Source: Asaia prunellae JCM 25354 (GTDB taxonomy: Bacteria > Pseudomonadota > Alphaproteobacteria > Acetobacterales > Acetobacteraceae). Taken from it: a stretch of DNA of 64,000 bases. The stretch lies in assembly GCF_000613885.1 (NCBI RefSeq), contig NZ_BAJV01000001.1, forward strand, positions 248,001 through 312,000. Direction: 5' to 3'. Below the pieces are notes generated by a model. It was not told the origin of the DNA, did not search any database, and was given only the letters and a program-made list of their open reading frames with translations. Positions 16,421-25,830 of the stretch are shown here, one piece after another (the first letter of the stretch is position 1; every line of letters starts with the position of its first letter). A program made the position numbers and the translations under genes.

Positions 16421-17839
16421 CTATCTCTGCCCGCCCAGTATGAGAGCTTCGACTTTCTCCAGTGAAACCCCTTTTGCTTCCGGAACAAATCGAAGTACGA
16501 ACCATGTCGCAACCATGGAACAGGCGACGAAAATCCACATTGAAAATGCCCCGTGGAAATGAGCATTCAGCCAGATATTGGACTGGATCATGGGGAAAAA
16601 CTGGCTCACAAAAAAATTCATGATCCACATACAGGCGACCGAAATACTCATTCCCATGGAACGCAGCCTGTTAGGAAATATTTCGGCGATCAGTACCCAG
16701 GCAATCGGCCCCCAGGACATGCCATACATCACCATGAACAAAAGCATACCGAACAGGGCAAGAAGTCCGCTCGACTGGGTGTAGAGCGCGCCCGAGACTA
16801 CCAGAAGCCCGATAATCATACCGGCCGACCCTATCGCCATGAGGGGCCGTCTTCCCTTGAGATCAATAAACCAGGCACCAATCGCACAGCCTGCCAGTGA
16901 CGCAAAGCCGATCCATATTGTCTGGAACAAGGCTGCTTCCATAGTGCCGCTGGTCGATCGAAGGACCATCGGCGCATAGTACATCATGACATTCACGCCA
17001 GTCAGCTGTTGCAACATGGCAATCATGGCGCCGACAAAAATGATCCATCTGGCGCCGTGTCCCGCCAGCTTTTTCTGTTGCTGACTTGCCTGTTCAGTAT
17101 CGCCCTGAATGGATTGCCGGATTTCCCTGAGCAAAGCATGGGCATGCTTCTCGTTGGAGATCCGGGTAAGTGTCTTCAGGGCTTCCTGATCCCTTCCTGC
17201 CAGAATATGCCATCTCGGAGATTCCGGAATAGTAAAGACGGCAACACAGAAAACAGCACAAGGCACGATTTCAGAGGCAATCATCCAGCGCCAGCCGTAA
17301 TCCCGCAGCCATTCAGCCGCGGCTCCCTTGGCAATGAGATAATTCACGATGAAAACCACGACCTGGCCGCCCACAACAGCAAACTGCTCCATATTCAGAG
17401 CGCGACCACGCATATCCTTGGGAGAGACCTCTGACATATACATGGGCGATACAGCAGATGCGACGCCGACACCGAGCCCGCCTATGATGCGATAAATGAC
17501 AAACCAGACGAATGACGTGGCAAGTGCTGCACCAATGGCAGAGATCGTAAACAAGATGGCACAGACAAACAGAGCCCATCGCCTGCCCAGATGATGCGCA
17601 AGCCAGCCGGAAGAAAAAGCACCGATAATGCAGCCTATTACAACATTGGAGACAGCCCATCCTGTCTGTGCAGGCGAGAGATGAAAATAATCAGTCAGCG
17701 AAGCAATGGCACCGGAAATGACCGAAGTATCATAACCAAAGAGGATGCCACCCAATGCCGCAACAGCACATATTCTGAGTACGTAACCGACATCATGTCG
17801 CTCGGACTGAACCAGAACCAGGGATTTGAAACGGAACAT
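16421..17839 (-). CDS. MFS sugar porter (sugar:H+ symporter)
   Basis: 472 residues from ATG 17839, with CAGGAG upstream; the longer open frame to 18007 overlaps the leader. Twelve membrane segments are recognisable with sugar-porter signatures: FGYDTSVISGA in helix 1, GRRWAL in loop 2-3, PESPRW after helix 6, QQLTGVNVMMYYAP in helix 7, and the C-terminal FVPEAKG. Resembles XylE/GalP-like transporters for pentoses, hexoses or inositols. Epimerase-like genes on both sides suggest that its substrate is an unusual sugar or polyol handled by them. Confidence 0.88.
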   Translation of the reverse strand: MFRFKSLVLVQSERHDVGYVLRICAVAALGGILFGYDTSVISGAIASLTDYFHLSPAQTGWAVSNVVIGCIIGAFSSGWLAHHLGRRWALFVCAILFTISAIGAALATSFVWFVIYRIIGGLGVGVASAVSPMYMSEVSPKDMRGRALNMEQFAVVGGQVVVFIVNYLIAKGAAAEWLRDYGWRWMIASEIVPCAVFCVAVFTIPESPRWHILAGRDQEALKTLTRISNEKHAHALLREIRQSIQGDTEQASQQQKKLAGHGARWIIFVGAMIAMLQQLTGVNVMMYYAPMVLRSTSGTMEAALFQTIWIGFASLAGCAIGAWFIDLKGRRPLMAIGSAGMIIGLLVVSGALYTQSSGLLALFGMLLFMVMYGMSWGPIAWVLIAEIFPNRLRSMGMSISVACMWIMNFFVSQFFPMIQSNIWLNAHFHGAFSMWIFVACSMVATWFVLRFVPEAKGVSLEKVEALILGGQR

Positions 17840-17916
17840 GGACTCCGCTCCTGCCAGCCTGCCAAGACAGGCCAATAGAGATAAAACGACCGAAATTCCA
17901 GGAAACGCGAAGCCGG

Positions 17917-18813
17917 TCAGAGGCTGCGTTTTCTGAGTTCGCGTCGCATGGTTTCGAGCATGAAGCGTGAGGAGTCCTCTGCACGTTCTTCCCAGGCAAA
18001 GACGCAAGAAGAGAGAACGCCATCAAAGCGGATTTCGGCGAGCGTATCAAAAAACGCTGTCCAGTCGATTTCGCCCTGACCGATATCGAGATGCTGATGC
18101 ACGCGCACTTTCGAGCCCGGCGGGTTGACGATGTAGCGCAGCTCCGATGATTTGCGGTGATCGAACGTATCGGCCACACGAATATGCACGAGAATATCGG
18201 CCGCCTCACGCAGCATCGACGCCATGTCCTCGCCATAGAAAAAGGTATGGGGCACGATATAGGACATTCTGACCGCGTCAGAGCCGATATTGCGGATGAT
18301 ATCAACAGCAGGATGGAAGGTTTCCACCCAGTCTTCCGGATGGGGCTCGAGAGAGAGGGTGATGCCCGAACGCTCCAGAACGGGCACCAGGTCATCCATC
18401 GATCGCCAGAAGGCCGCCTCGCAGGTTTCGGGAGTGGCGACACCGGGTGGCAGACCCGATGAGCGCTCGGGCGAGGTGCCACGTCCGAACTCCGAGACCA
18501 TCAGGGGGCATTCCATTTCCGATGCGATCTCGATGGCCCGTTTCCAGTAGCGTATCGCGACCTGACGTTCCTCCTCGATCGGGCTCGACCAGCGATACAT
18601 GGGCTGCAGGGTGGAAAGCTCGGTGCCGTTGTCACGCAGGGCCGCCTTGAAGTCGCGTATGCGTTGTGATGTCGCGCGCGGCATGACCCACCAGTCCAGA
18701 AAATCGGCGCGGGGTGACAGTTCGATGCCATCAAAACCATAGCCCGATACCGTTCTGGCAATCTCGGGCAAGGAAAGATGGCGTTGCATATAGGGGTCGA
18801 GAACCAGTTTCAT
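17917..18813 (-). CDS. sugar phosphate isomerase/epimerase-like TIM-barrel protein
   Basis: 298 residues from ATG 18813, preceded by GGAAG; the frame is open to 18867. It shows FDGIELSPRADF near the N-terminus, ITLSLEPHPEDWV, VRMSYIVPHTFF and IDWTAFFDTLAEIRFDGVLSS, the strand pattern of xylose-isomerase-like barrels. It is only distantly like the other barrel at 15042. It is first in a leftward run with the sugar porter 77 bp downstream, so they are probably cotranscribed. Confidence 0.82.
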   Translation of the reverse strand: MKLVLDPYMQRHLSLPEIARTVSGYGFDGIELSPRADFLDWWVMPRATSQRIRDFKAALRDNGTELSTLQPMYRWSSPIEEERQVAIRYWKRAIEIASEMECPLMVSEFGRGTSPERSSGLPPGVATPETCEAAFWRSMDDLVPVLERSGITLSLEPHPEDWVETFHPAVDIIRNIGSDAVRMSYIVPHTFFYGEDMASMLREAADILVHIRVADTFDHRKSSELRYIVNPPGSKVRVHQHLDIGQGEIDWTAFFDTLAEIRFDGVLSSCVFAWEERAEDSSRFMLETMRRELRKRSL

Positions 18814-19432
18814 GATCTGCTTCCTGCTCACTGACAGAAAGGCCCCTGGTGATGGGATAAGCTTCACAGAATGGGTCAGGCGTTTCTAAAGTCGGTCAAA
18901 ATCCGGAATGATACGACTGACGACCACAAGTAATTAATAGTCATTATCAACTACTTCTTTTCGACAGAACATGATCTCATGACGGGATCATGCAAACCGG
19001 TTAATCAACGACACCTATTGACCATTCTGCACCCGGGACCTTGTCTGTTATACTTAAACACAATGTAACGTCTAAAAAGATATAGATCACCTTTCCACCC
19101 TCCCATTGCCCACGAAACGGTGAGTTCGGCCAGAATGTACCTTCCTGACCGTTTCACTTCAAAAAATGCCAGATTCAGCGGTAGCTGCTCTCGCGAAATC
19201 TTCTCTATCCGTGACGATTCCTCTTTCAGGACCCTGCAGGCAGACGGAATCATGCGTCGTATCAAAGAAGACAAACAGCATATTCGAAAATGATCACGAA
19301 GCCGTTATATGCCGGTTTCTGAAGGTTTCCCTTCAAGAAGCCACCCGTAAATTACCGAAAAGACAGGTAAGTCCCTACCAAATCTTAACAAGCCAATACT
19401 CTTGGAATATTGGACATATCGGAGTGAGCGGC
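18814..19432. other. 619-bp divergent intergenic region
   Basis: This separates the leftward epimerase-porter genes from the rightward OprB-dehydrogenase operon, so it must carry promoters for both. A possible extended -10 for rightward transcription (TGTTATACT) lies at 19046-19054, without a clear -35. A 52-codon frame lies at 19135-19293 and is listed separately. Confidence 0.35.
19135..19293 (+). CDS. possible small protein, 52 residues, unknown
   Basis: ATG at 19135 to TGA at 19291-19293; the frame is also open upstream through a GTG at 19120. The product is basic at its C-terminus (IMRRIKEDKQHIRK) and has no membrane helix or family I recognise. No good ribosome site is visible. It may be a leader peptide, a decayed regulator fragment, or chance. 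Confidence 0.2.
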   Translation: MYLPDRFTSKNARFSGSCSREIFSIRDDSSFRTLQADGIMRRIKEDKQHIRK

Positions 19433-20866
19433 GTGAGATATACTGGACTCAAGAAGTCCTTATTCTGCGCATTGGGTTTTCTGTCTTGTGCTGATGCATT
19501 CGGACAAAGTTACACCGCGCATCGGAATGAGCTGCAGACCAATCTGCAGATCCAGCCTCTCAAGGATCTCACACTGACCCGCATTCTGGGGCTGGGCCCT
19601 GCCGAAATCCATGACCCCCTGCCCCCGGAAGATACGCAGCATTTCTTCGAACATGGCTACGGTGATCTGAGACGCGCGCTGATAAAAAGAGGGGTAACAA
19701 TTGATATGGAATACTGGCCCCAGTTTTTTGCCAATCTGGCGGGCGGGCTAGATCAGAAACAGGATTATGCGCATCAGATCAGTTTTCTCGCCAACACTGA
19801 TCTCGACAGGATTTTCGGATGGAAACATGCGTCTCTTGTTTTCAGCGGTGCCGAACGCGCCGGAAGACGCCTCTCCACGGATGTGTTTGCCGATGACGTC
19901 TATAATCCTGCCCAGATTTATGGCGGTGGCGGCAATGTCCTGTTCCATCTCGTCTATTTCTATTTCCAGAAAAGCTGGGACGATGAACGTTTTCGCTGGA
20001 TCATCGGACGCTACGCCACAGGACCTGATTACGACGCCTCAATGCTACTGTGCACATTTGGTGGCGGCGCCGTATGCAGTCAGCCGCGCCTGACCACGAC
20101 GATCAATGGCTATGCTTCCTGGCCGAGCACGGCCTGGGGCACCAATCTCAAATTCCGTCCGACAAAAGATACTTATGTCGTCCCCGGTATATTCACCTCC
20201 GAGGCGCAACATGGCGGCACAGCTGGAACCAACTGGAATTCTGCGACAGGTGTCTCGCTTTACAACGAGATCGGATGGGAGCCCGAGCTGGGGCGCAACC
20301 GTCTGAGCGGCCATTACAAGATCGGCATGATGTGGGATTCCAGTCCACACGCCTATAACCGTCTTGTGACTGATCCCGCTCCACCTGGTTCTCGCAAGGG
20401 TCAACTCATGGAATGGGTGGCAATGGACCAGATGCTGTGGCGTCACGGCACCTATGCGACAGCAGGGCTGATCGCCCTTGCCGGATATACCCACACGACC
20501 GCCTCAATCGCCCCTCTTTCGGACCAGTGGTATGTCGGCATGGTCGATTTTGGCATGATACGGTCGCGACCTTATGACGGGTTCGGTTTTCTTTTCACGA
20601 GCATGCGTTATGGCGCCAACGTCCAGGCACGCTATCAGCCTTATTACAATGTCGCACCGGCCATGATCACTATGCCAGGTCTAGGTGGCGGATTTCAGAC
20701 GCCTCTTGTTTCCTCGCGCCAGGCTGTCATGGAAATACTCTACAGGGTTCATATTTCCCGAGGCTTATATTTCTCCCCCGAATTCCAGTATTTCTGGAGG
20801 CCGGGCGGCACCGGTCGTGTCAAAAGCGCTCCAATACTCGGATTTGATCTGCGGGTTTTCTTCTAG
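19433..20866 (+). CDS. OprB-family carbohydrate-selective porin
   Basis: 477 residues from GTG 19433, chosen because GGAG sits 8 bp upstream and a signal peptide (LKKSLFCALGFLSCADAFG) begins right after. The frame is open further upstream but is not coding-like. The barrel shows the OprB pattern: DMEYWPQFFANLAGG, FLANTDLDRIFGW, YFYFQKSW...IIGRYATG, and the last strand ending LGFDLRVFF with a terminal Phe. It should admit sugars or sugar acids into the periplasm. It directly precedes the three dehydrogenase subunits and probably supplies their substrate. Confidence 0.87.
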   Translation: MRYTGLKKSLFCALGFLSCADAFGQSYTAHRNELQTNLQIQPLKDLTLTRILGLGPAEIHDPLPPEDTQHFFEHGYGDLRRALIKRGVTIDMEYWPQFFANLAGGLDQKQDYAHQISFLANTDLDRIFGWKHASLVFSGAERAGRRLSTDVFADDVYNPAQIYGGGGNVLFHLVYFYFQKSWDDERFRWIIGRYATGPDYDASMLLCTFGGGAVCSQPRLTTTINGYASWPSTAWGTNLKFRPTKDTYVVPGIFTSEAQHGGTAGTNWNSATGVSLYNEIGWEPELGRNRLSGHYKIGMMWDSSPHAYNRLVTDPAPPGSRKGQLMEWVAMDQMLWRHGTYATAGLIALAGYTHTTASIAPLSDQWYVGMVDFGMIRSRPYDGFGFLFTSMRYGANVQARYQPYYNVAPAMITMPGLGGGFQTPLVSSRQAVMEILYRVHISRGLYFSPEFQYFWRPGGTGRVKSAPILGFDLRVFF

Positions 20867-20915
20867 TCCGATGGACTTCTTCCGACACATTCTTAAATCA
20901 AAAAGCAGGTTTTCC

Positions 20916-21646
20916 ATGGCTCATGCTTCTTCCATGCGGCTTGATCGCCGCTCTCTTCTTGCCGGGGTAGCCTGTTGACAGGATATGCCGGGACCGCAAA
21001 AGCCGGTGTTGTCAAAGAAAAGCTCCCTTGGGAGCCGGGAAGTCTGAATGCGCCGGTTCATGGGGTGGACCCTAACGGACCGACCTACCTGACCCCGGTT
21101 GAGCGACGCCTGCTTACGGCCATTGCCGATCGGATCATTCCCTCCGACGAGCTGAGCATCGGTGGCGCCGAAGCCGGTTGCGTGACCTTTATCGATCGGC
21201 AGCTCGCCGGACCTTACGGTCGTGCTGCATCCATGTACATGCGAGGACGTTTCGTTAAAGGAACAACACAGCAGGGCATACAATCCGCCATGACCCCTGC
21301 CGAGCGTTACCGCAAAGGGCTGCATGAGCTCGCCTTGTTCTGTCAGCGCGACACGGGCAAAGCTTTTGAGGCACTACCGCCTGAGAAACAGGATGATATT
21401 CTCTCGCGTCTCGAAAATGGCCGTATCGCCTTTCCCTCGATCGACAGCCGGATATTTTTCGAACAGATTCTGCAAAATATGCGGGAGGGCTACCTGGCCG
21501 ATCCGATCTATGGCGGCAATCGCGATATGGCGAGCTGGAAAATGCTTGGCTTTCCCGGTGCCCGCTATGATTACCGCGATTACATGGACATCAAAAATCA
21601 GGACCTTGGGCTTGCACCACTCAGCCTGCGCGATCGCACGATCTGA
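20916..21646 (+). CDS. dehydrogenase small subunit (gluconate 2-dehydrogenase subunit 3 family), one frameshift
   Basis: Starting at ATG 20916 (or 20934), the N-terminus has a Tat-like signal (LDRRSLLAGVAC) and then stops at TGA 20976. The rest is open from 20975: TGYAGTAKAG, then PVERRLLTAIADRIIPSDEL, the hallmark of gluconate 2-dehydrogenase subunit 3, to MLGFPGARYDYRDYMD. Adding one T in TGTTGACA (20973-20978) restores a single protein of about 242 residues. The small subunit helps export and assemble the FAD subunit on the periplasmic face. It is followed after 32 bp by the large subunit. Confidence 0.87.
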
Positions 21647-21678
21647 GACGCTCCGAACAGGATTGAAAGACGATAGTA

Positions 21679-23451
21679 ATGACAAGAAAACGCCCGAAAG
21701 CAGATGTCGTCATCGTAGGGCTGGGCTGGTGTGGATCTCTGGCAGCCGAAGAACTGACTCGTGCAGGGCTGGATGTCGTCGCAATCGAGCGCGGCCCCTG
21801 GGTCGAGCCTGCGATTGATTTCGCTCCTGGTGTCGACACGGACGAGCTCCGCTGGGATACACGCCGCTCCATGCTCCTGCCGCCGGCTATCGAAACAACG
21901 ACTGTGCGTAACACACGCTTTCAGAAAGCGTTGCCAATACGGGACTGGAGTATCAATGAATGGGGATATAACGCTGGAGGATCTGGCACCCATTGGGCGG
22001 CAATGGCCTGGCGGTTCACCCCTTTCGATTTCCAGCCCTATTCCATGACCGTATCGCGCTATGGCGCAAAACAACTGGCCGAAGGGCTGATTGTACAGGA
22101 TTGGGGTGTCACGTATGACGAGCTGGAGCCCTATTACGATCGTTTTGAAAAAATTGCTGGCATCTCTGGCAAGGCTGGCGTTCTCAATGGACAGATCATG
22201 CAAGGGGGCAATCCGTTCGAGGGATCCAGAAGCAGCGAATATCCCCTGCCCCCTCTCAAGACCACACATCTGACAGATCTGTTCTCCGAAGCCAGTAATG
22301 CACTCGGTTATCATCCTTTCATGGTACCTGCAGGCAACACGTCAGAAGCTTATACCAACCCCCTGGGCATACGTATGGCGCCCTGTACCTATTGCGGTTA
22401 CTGCCTGTATTACGGCTGTGGCAACTGGTCGAAATCCAGCCCGAATGCCTGTATCTTTCCGGCTCTGGTACAAAGAAGCAATTTTACAGTTCTCACCGAC
22501 TCAGCTGTTCTGAAAGCAACTCTCGCTCCCGATGGCAAGACGGCTACCGGCGTGATCTTCTGTGACAAGAAAGGTGATCAGTGGGAGCAGCCCGCTGATA
22601 TCGTTATTTTCTCGGCATTCCAGATGCAGAATGTACGCCTCCTCCTGCTCTCTGGCATTGGTAAACCTTATGACCCGGCAAAGCGGGAAGGCGTAGTCGG
22701 CCGCGCCTATTGTTTCCAGACCGTGTCCGGCGCCAACCTTTTTTTCCAGGACAAGAAGTTCAACCATTTTGCCGGAGCTGGCGCCCTTTCGGCGCAGATC
22801 GATGACTTCAATGGCGATAACTTCGATCATTCCGGTCTGGGTTTCATCGGGGGAGCGGGCATTCTGGTCGTCTCACGTGGATCACGACCGATCGGAAATG
22901 CAGATTTTCTGGAGCCCAATACGCCACGCTGGGGAGCAGCATGGAAAAAAGCCTACAAAGACGCATTCCAGAACGCGACAGGAATTTTCGGCCAGGGAAC
23001 AAGCTATTCCCATGACGAGGCCTATCTCGACCTGGATCCCGAATATACGGATCAGTATGGCCAGCCGCTGCTACGCATGACCTTTGAATACAACACAAAT
23101 GATCGACGTTCAGCACAGTTCATAGAAGACAAAAGTGTCGAGATCGGCCGGAAAATGGGAGCCAAAACAGTTATTGGCACCAATTCTGCGGCTTCATCCT
23201 TCACGCCCTATAACTTTGCCTCAGATCACACCATCGGTGGTGCTGTCATGGGAACGGATCCCAGGACCAGCGTACTCAATCGCTATCAACAGGTCTGGGA
23301 TGTACATAACGTCTTTGTTCTGGGTGCCTCATCCTTCCCGAACAATGCGGGTTACAATCCGACTGGCACCATCGGCGCCCTGGCGCTCTGGACTGCACGC
23401 GCCATTATCGATCAATACCTGAAAAACCCGGCACCGCTGGTGAAAGCCTGA
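21679..23451 (+). CDS. FAD-dependent GMC-family dehydrogenase large subunit (gluconate/2-ketogluconate/sorbitol dehydrogenase type)
   Basis: 590 residues. The FAD-binding GLGWCGSLAAEEL is near residue 14 and a Glu (AIERGPW) follows. The substrate domain ends with TIGGAVMGTDPRTSVLN and FVLGASSFPNNAGYNPTGTIGALAL, the GMC C-terminal signature. A Cys cluster at about 236-256 (CTYCGYCLYYGC plus one more Cys) matches the cluster that binds 3Fe-4S in related FAD dehydrogenases. There is no signal peptide; it should be carried out with the Tat-tagged small subunit. Substrate cannot be fixed: gluconate, 2-ketogluconate, sorbitol and glucose enzymes share this architecture. Confidence 0.9.
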   Translation: MTRKRPKADVVIVGLGWCGSLAAEELTRAGLDVVAIERGPWVEPAIDFAPGVDTDELRWDTRRSMLLPPAIETTTVRNTRFQKALPIRDWSINEWGYNAGGSGTHWAAMAWRFTPFDFQPYSMTVSRYGAKQLAEGLIVQDWGVTYDELEPYYDRFEKIAGISGKAGVLNGQIMQGGNPFEGSRSSEYPLPPLKTTHLTDLFSEASNALGYHPFMVPAGNTSEAYTNPLGIRMAPCTYCGYCLYYGCGNWSKSSPNACIFPALVQRSNFTVLTDSAVLKATLAPDGKTATGVIFCDKKGDQWEQPADIVIFSAFQMQNVRLLLLSGIGKPYDPAKREGVVGRAYCFQTVSGANLFFQDKKFNHFAGAGALSAQIDDFNGDNFDHSGLGFIGGAGILVVSRGSRPIGNADFLEPNTPRWGAAWKKAYKDAFQNATGIFGQGTSYSHDEAYLDLDPEYTDQYGQPLLRMTFEYNTNDRRSAQFIEDKSVEIGRKMGAKTVIGTNSAASSFTPYNFASDHTIGGAVMGTDPRTSVLNRYQQVWDVHNVFVLGASSFPNNAGYNPTGTIGALALWTARAIIDQYLKNPAPLVKA

Positions 23452-23454
23452 TCC

Positions 23455-24768
23455 ATGATCGATCGCAACTTTCTTATTGCATCGCTGAGCGGTGTCCTGT
23501 TTCTGATGTTTCCTATCAAGGCAGGAGCTCAGGACGCACAGGCTGTTGCAAGAGGCCAATATCTTGCCCGGGCTGCCGATTGTGTAGCCTGTCATACAAA
23601 CCCTGCAGATAACAGGGCATTCGCAGGCGGCTATGCTCTTCAGACCCCGTTTGGCAAACTGCTCACCTCAAACATTACCCAGGATATTGAAACCGGCATT
23701 GGCGGTTGGACCGAGGCCGAATTTTCCAGAGCCGTGCGTGAGGGTATCGGCAGACAGGGGCAGCATCTTTACCCTGCCATGCCTTATCCATCCTACACAA
23801 AGCTCACTGATGCAGATGTTCATGATCTCTGGCTCTACATGAAAACAATTACCCCGGTGAAAAACAGGGTCGTCAGTAATCAGCTTCCTTTTCCCTTCAA
23901 TATACGGGCGGCCCTTATCGTCTGGAATCTCTGGAATTTCCGGAGTGGACGCTATGTCGACGATACTTCGAAATCCAAAGCCTGGAACCGGGGTGCCTAT
24001 CTGGCCGAAGGACTTGAGCATTGCAACTCCTGCCACACACCGAAAAATCTTCTGGGTGGCGACAAAAGCAGCCAGGCCTATAGGGGTGCATCACTCCAGG
24101 GGTGGTATGCGCCTGATATTACCAACAGCCACACCCTGGGCATTGGCAGCTGGCACAAGGACGATCTCAAAACCTATCTGAAAACCGGCAGTGTCGGCCC
24201 CTATGTCGCATCCGGACCAATGGGTGAAGCCATCGAGAACAGCACACAATATTTACGGGACGGGGATCTTGAGGCCATTGCCACCTATTTCAGTGACATA
24301 AAGGGCCAGGAGGCTTCTCTGCCTGCATCATTACCGGCATCTGACCCACGAATGCATCAGGGTAAAGCCGTCTACGAGATGGCCTGTGCCGCTTGCCATC
24401 GTTCCGATGGCCGCGGCGTCAGTACGATGATCACAGGTTTCCCTGCAAATCGCGCCATACTGGCACCGGTCAAGGACTCAATTCTGCATACGATCCTCGC
24501 AGGGGGGCGCGGAGCCATGACTCATGAGAACCCGACAGGTGCGGCCATGCCTTCTTTTTCCTGGTCCCTTTCGGACGAACAGATTGCTGCTGCCGCCACC
24601 TATATCCGGAACAGTTGGGGGAACAATGCCTCTGCTGTTACCCCGGAGGAAGTCAAAGCCATGCGCAGGACTCTACAATTCCGCCAGGTTGGTCCTGTCC
24701 CTGATGACTGGAGCCTGAGTGGTGAATCAAAACCTGATCTGTCAGCTCATCCCGCAATGCATCCTTAA
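23455..24768 (+). CDS. triheme cytochrome c subunit of the membrane dehydrogenase
   Basis: 437 residues with a signal peptide (cleavage near KAGAQ). Three haem c motifs are visible: CVACH near residue 43, CNSCH near 189 and CAACH near 311. The C-terminus lacks an obvious long membrane helix but is amphipathic, as in related subunits. It passes electrons from the FAD subunit to ubiquinone at the outer face of the inner membrane. It starts 3 bp after the large subunit's stop, completing the small-large-cytochrome order known in acetic acid bacteria. Confidence 0.92.
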   Translation: MIDRNFLIASLSGVLFLMFPIKAGAQDAQAVARGQYLARAADCVACHTNPADNRAFAGGYALQTPFGKLLTSNITQDIETGIGGWTEAEFSRAVREGIGRQGQHLYPAMPYPSYTKLTDADVHDLWLYMKTITPVKNRVVSNQLPFPFNIRAALIVWNLWNFRSGRYVDDTSKSKAWNRGAYLAEGLEHCNSCHTPKNLLGGDKSSQAYRGASLQGWYAPDITNSHTLGIGSWHKDDLKTYLKTGSVGPYVASGPMGEAIENSTQYLRDGDLEAIATYFSDIKGQEASLPASLPASDPRMHQGKAVYEMACAACHRSDGRGVSTMITGFPANRAILAPVKDSILHTILAGGRGAMTHENPTGAAMPSFSWSLSDEQIAAAATYIRNSWGNNASAVTPEEVKAMRRTLQFRQVGPVPDDWSLSGESKPDLSAHPAMHP

Positions 24769-24794
24769 AGGCGGGATAACGAGGGAGACGTATA

Positions 24795-25813
24795 ATGGCC
24801 GCAAAAATCAGGATCGAGGATATTGCCTCACAGGCCGGAGTTTCCATTTCCACTGTTGATCGGGTTATCAATGGTCGTGGAGGCGTGCGTCTCAATCGTG
24901 AAATCAGGGTACTCGATGCTTTGCATAGTCTCGAAGCGGCAAGTGTCTTCAAGCCGGCCTATGCAAGACAGATCCGTGTCGCGGTAATCCTCCAGCATAC
25001 GGAAGACCCGCTCCATGATGGTCTCAAGCGCAGCTTTCTGGATATAGGGATTCAGCATCGTTCTCTGAATATCCATTATTACATCCACCATTTCGCGATT
25101 GCCGAAACACAGAATATTGCTGCTTTCCTCCAGGTTGCCCGCAAAAGCTATGATGCCGTTATTGCCTCGGTGCCAAACGAGACGCTTGTCAGACGTGAGA
25201 TACGCAGGCTCTCAGCCTCATGCCTGTCGTGCTGTTACTGACCGATATTCCCAATACGTCCCGTCTGGCCTATGTCGGAATTGATAACATGCAGGCTGGC
25301 CGGGTGATTGGCACCTTGATGGGCCGCTATCTCGGTCCTCAGCCCTGTGCTGCTCTCTGCCTCTCAGGCTTCGATTCCATGGCTGCCCATGTACAGAGGC
25401 GTGAAGGATTTCATGCGGCACTGAGAGCGCGCTTTCGCCATATAAGACTTGTTGATGTGCCTGAAAGCACTTTTGATCGCGCAGAACGCGCCGCAGATAT
25501 TCTCTATCATCTTCTCGCCAGCCATCCGGATATACGCGGCATTTATAATGCCGGCGCCGGAGGCGCCCCTCTGGTCGAGGCCATACGCAAGCGCGGCCGC
25601 ACACATGATACGGTCTTCATCACGCATGAATTGACGCCTGATCGCACTGAATTGCTGAAAGAAGGCTGTATCGACGCCCTGATCGATCAGGATCCGCTCG
25701 AACAGGTCACCCGTGCATCCCGTTTGATCGCCTCCCATTTCCGGCGATTACCCCCCTCGCCAGTACAATCCCCTACCCTGCTCCGCATTTTCACACCGGA
25801 GATGATCTCCTGA
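24795..25813 (+). CDS. LacI-family transcriptional regulator, one frameshift
   Basis: The N-terminal helix-turn-helix (IRIEDIASQAGVSISTVDRV, residues ~5-25) and first half of the sugar-binding domain are in one frame to 25241. The second half (VVLLLTDIP, YVGIDNMQAGRVIG, GIYNAGAGGAPLVEAI) is open from 25220. One added base near 25205-25225 joins them into a normal protein of about 340 residues. It follows the cytochrome gene by 26 bp and precedes the mutarotase by 17 bp, so it may sit in that operon. The effector-binding domain is of the ribose/periplasmic-binding-protein type. Target sites are unknown. Confidence 0.85.
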
Positions 25814-25830
25814 TCACTGGAGTTGCTGCC

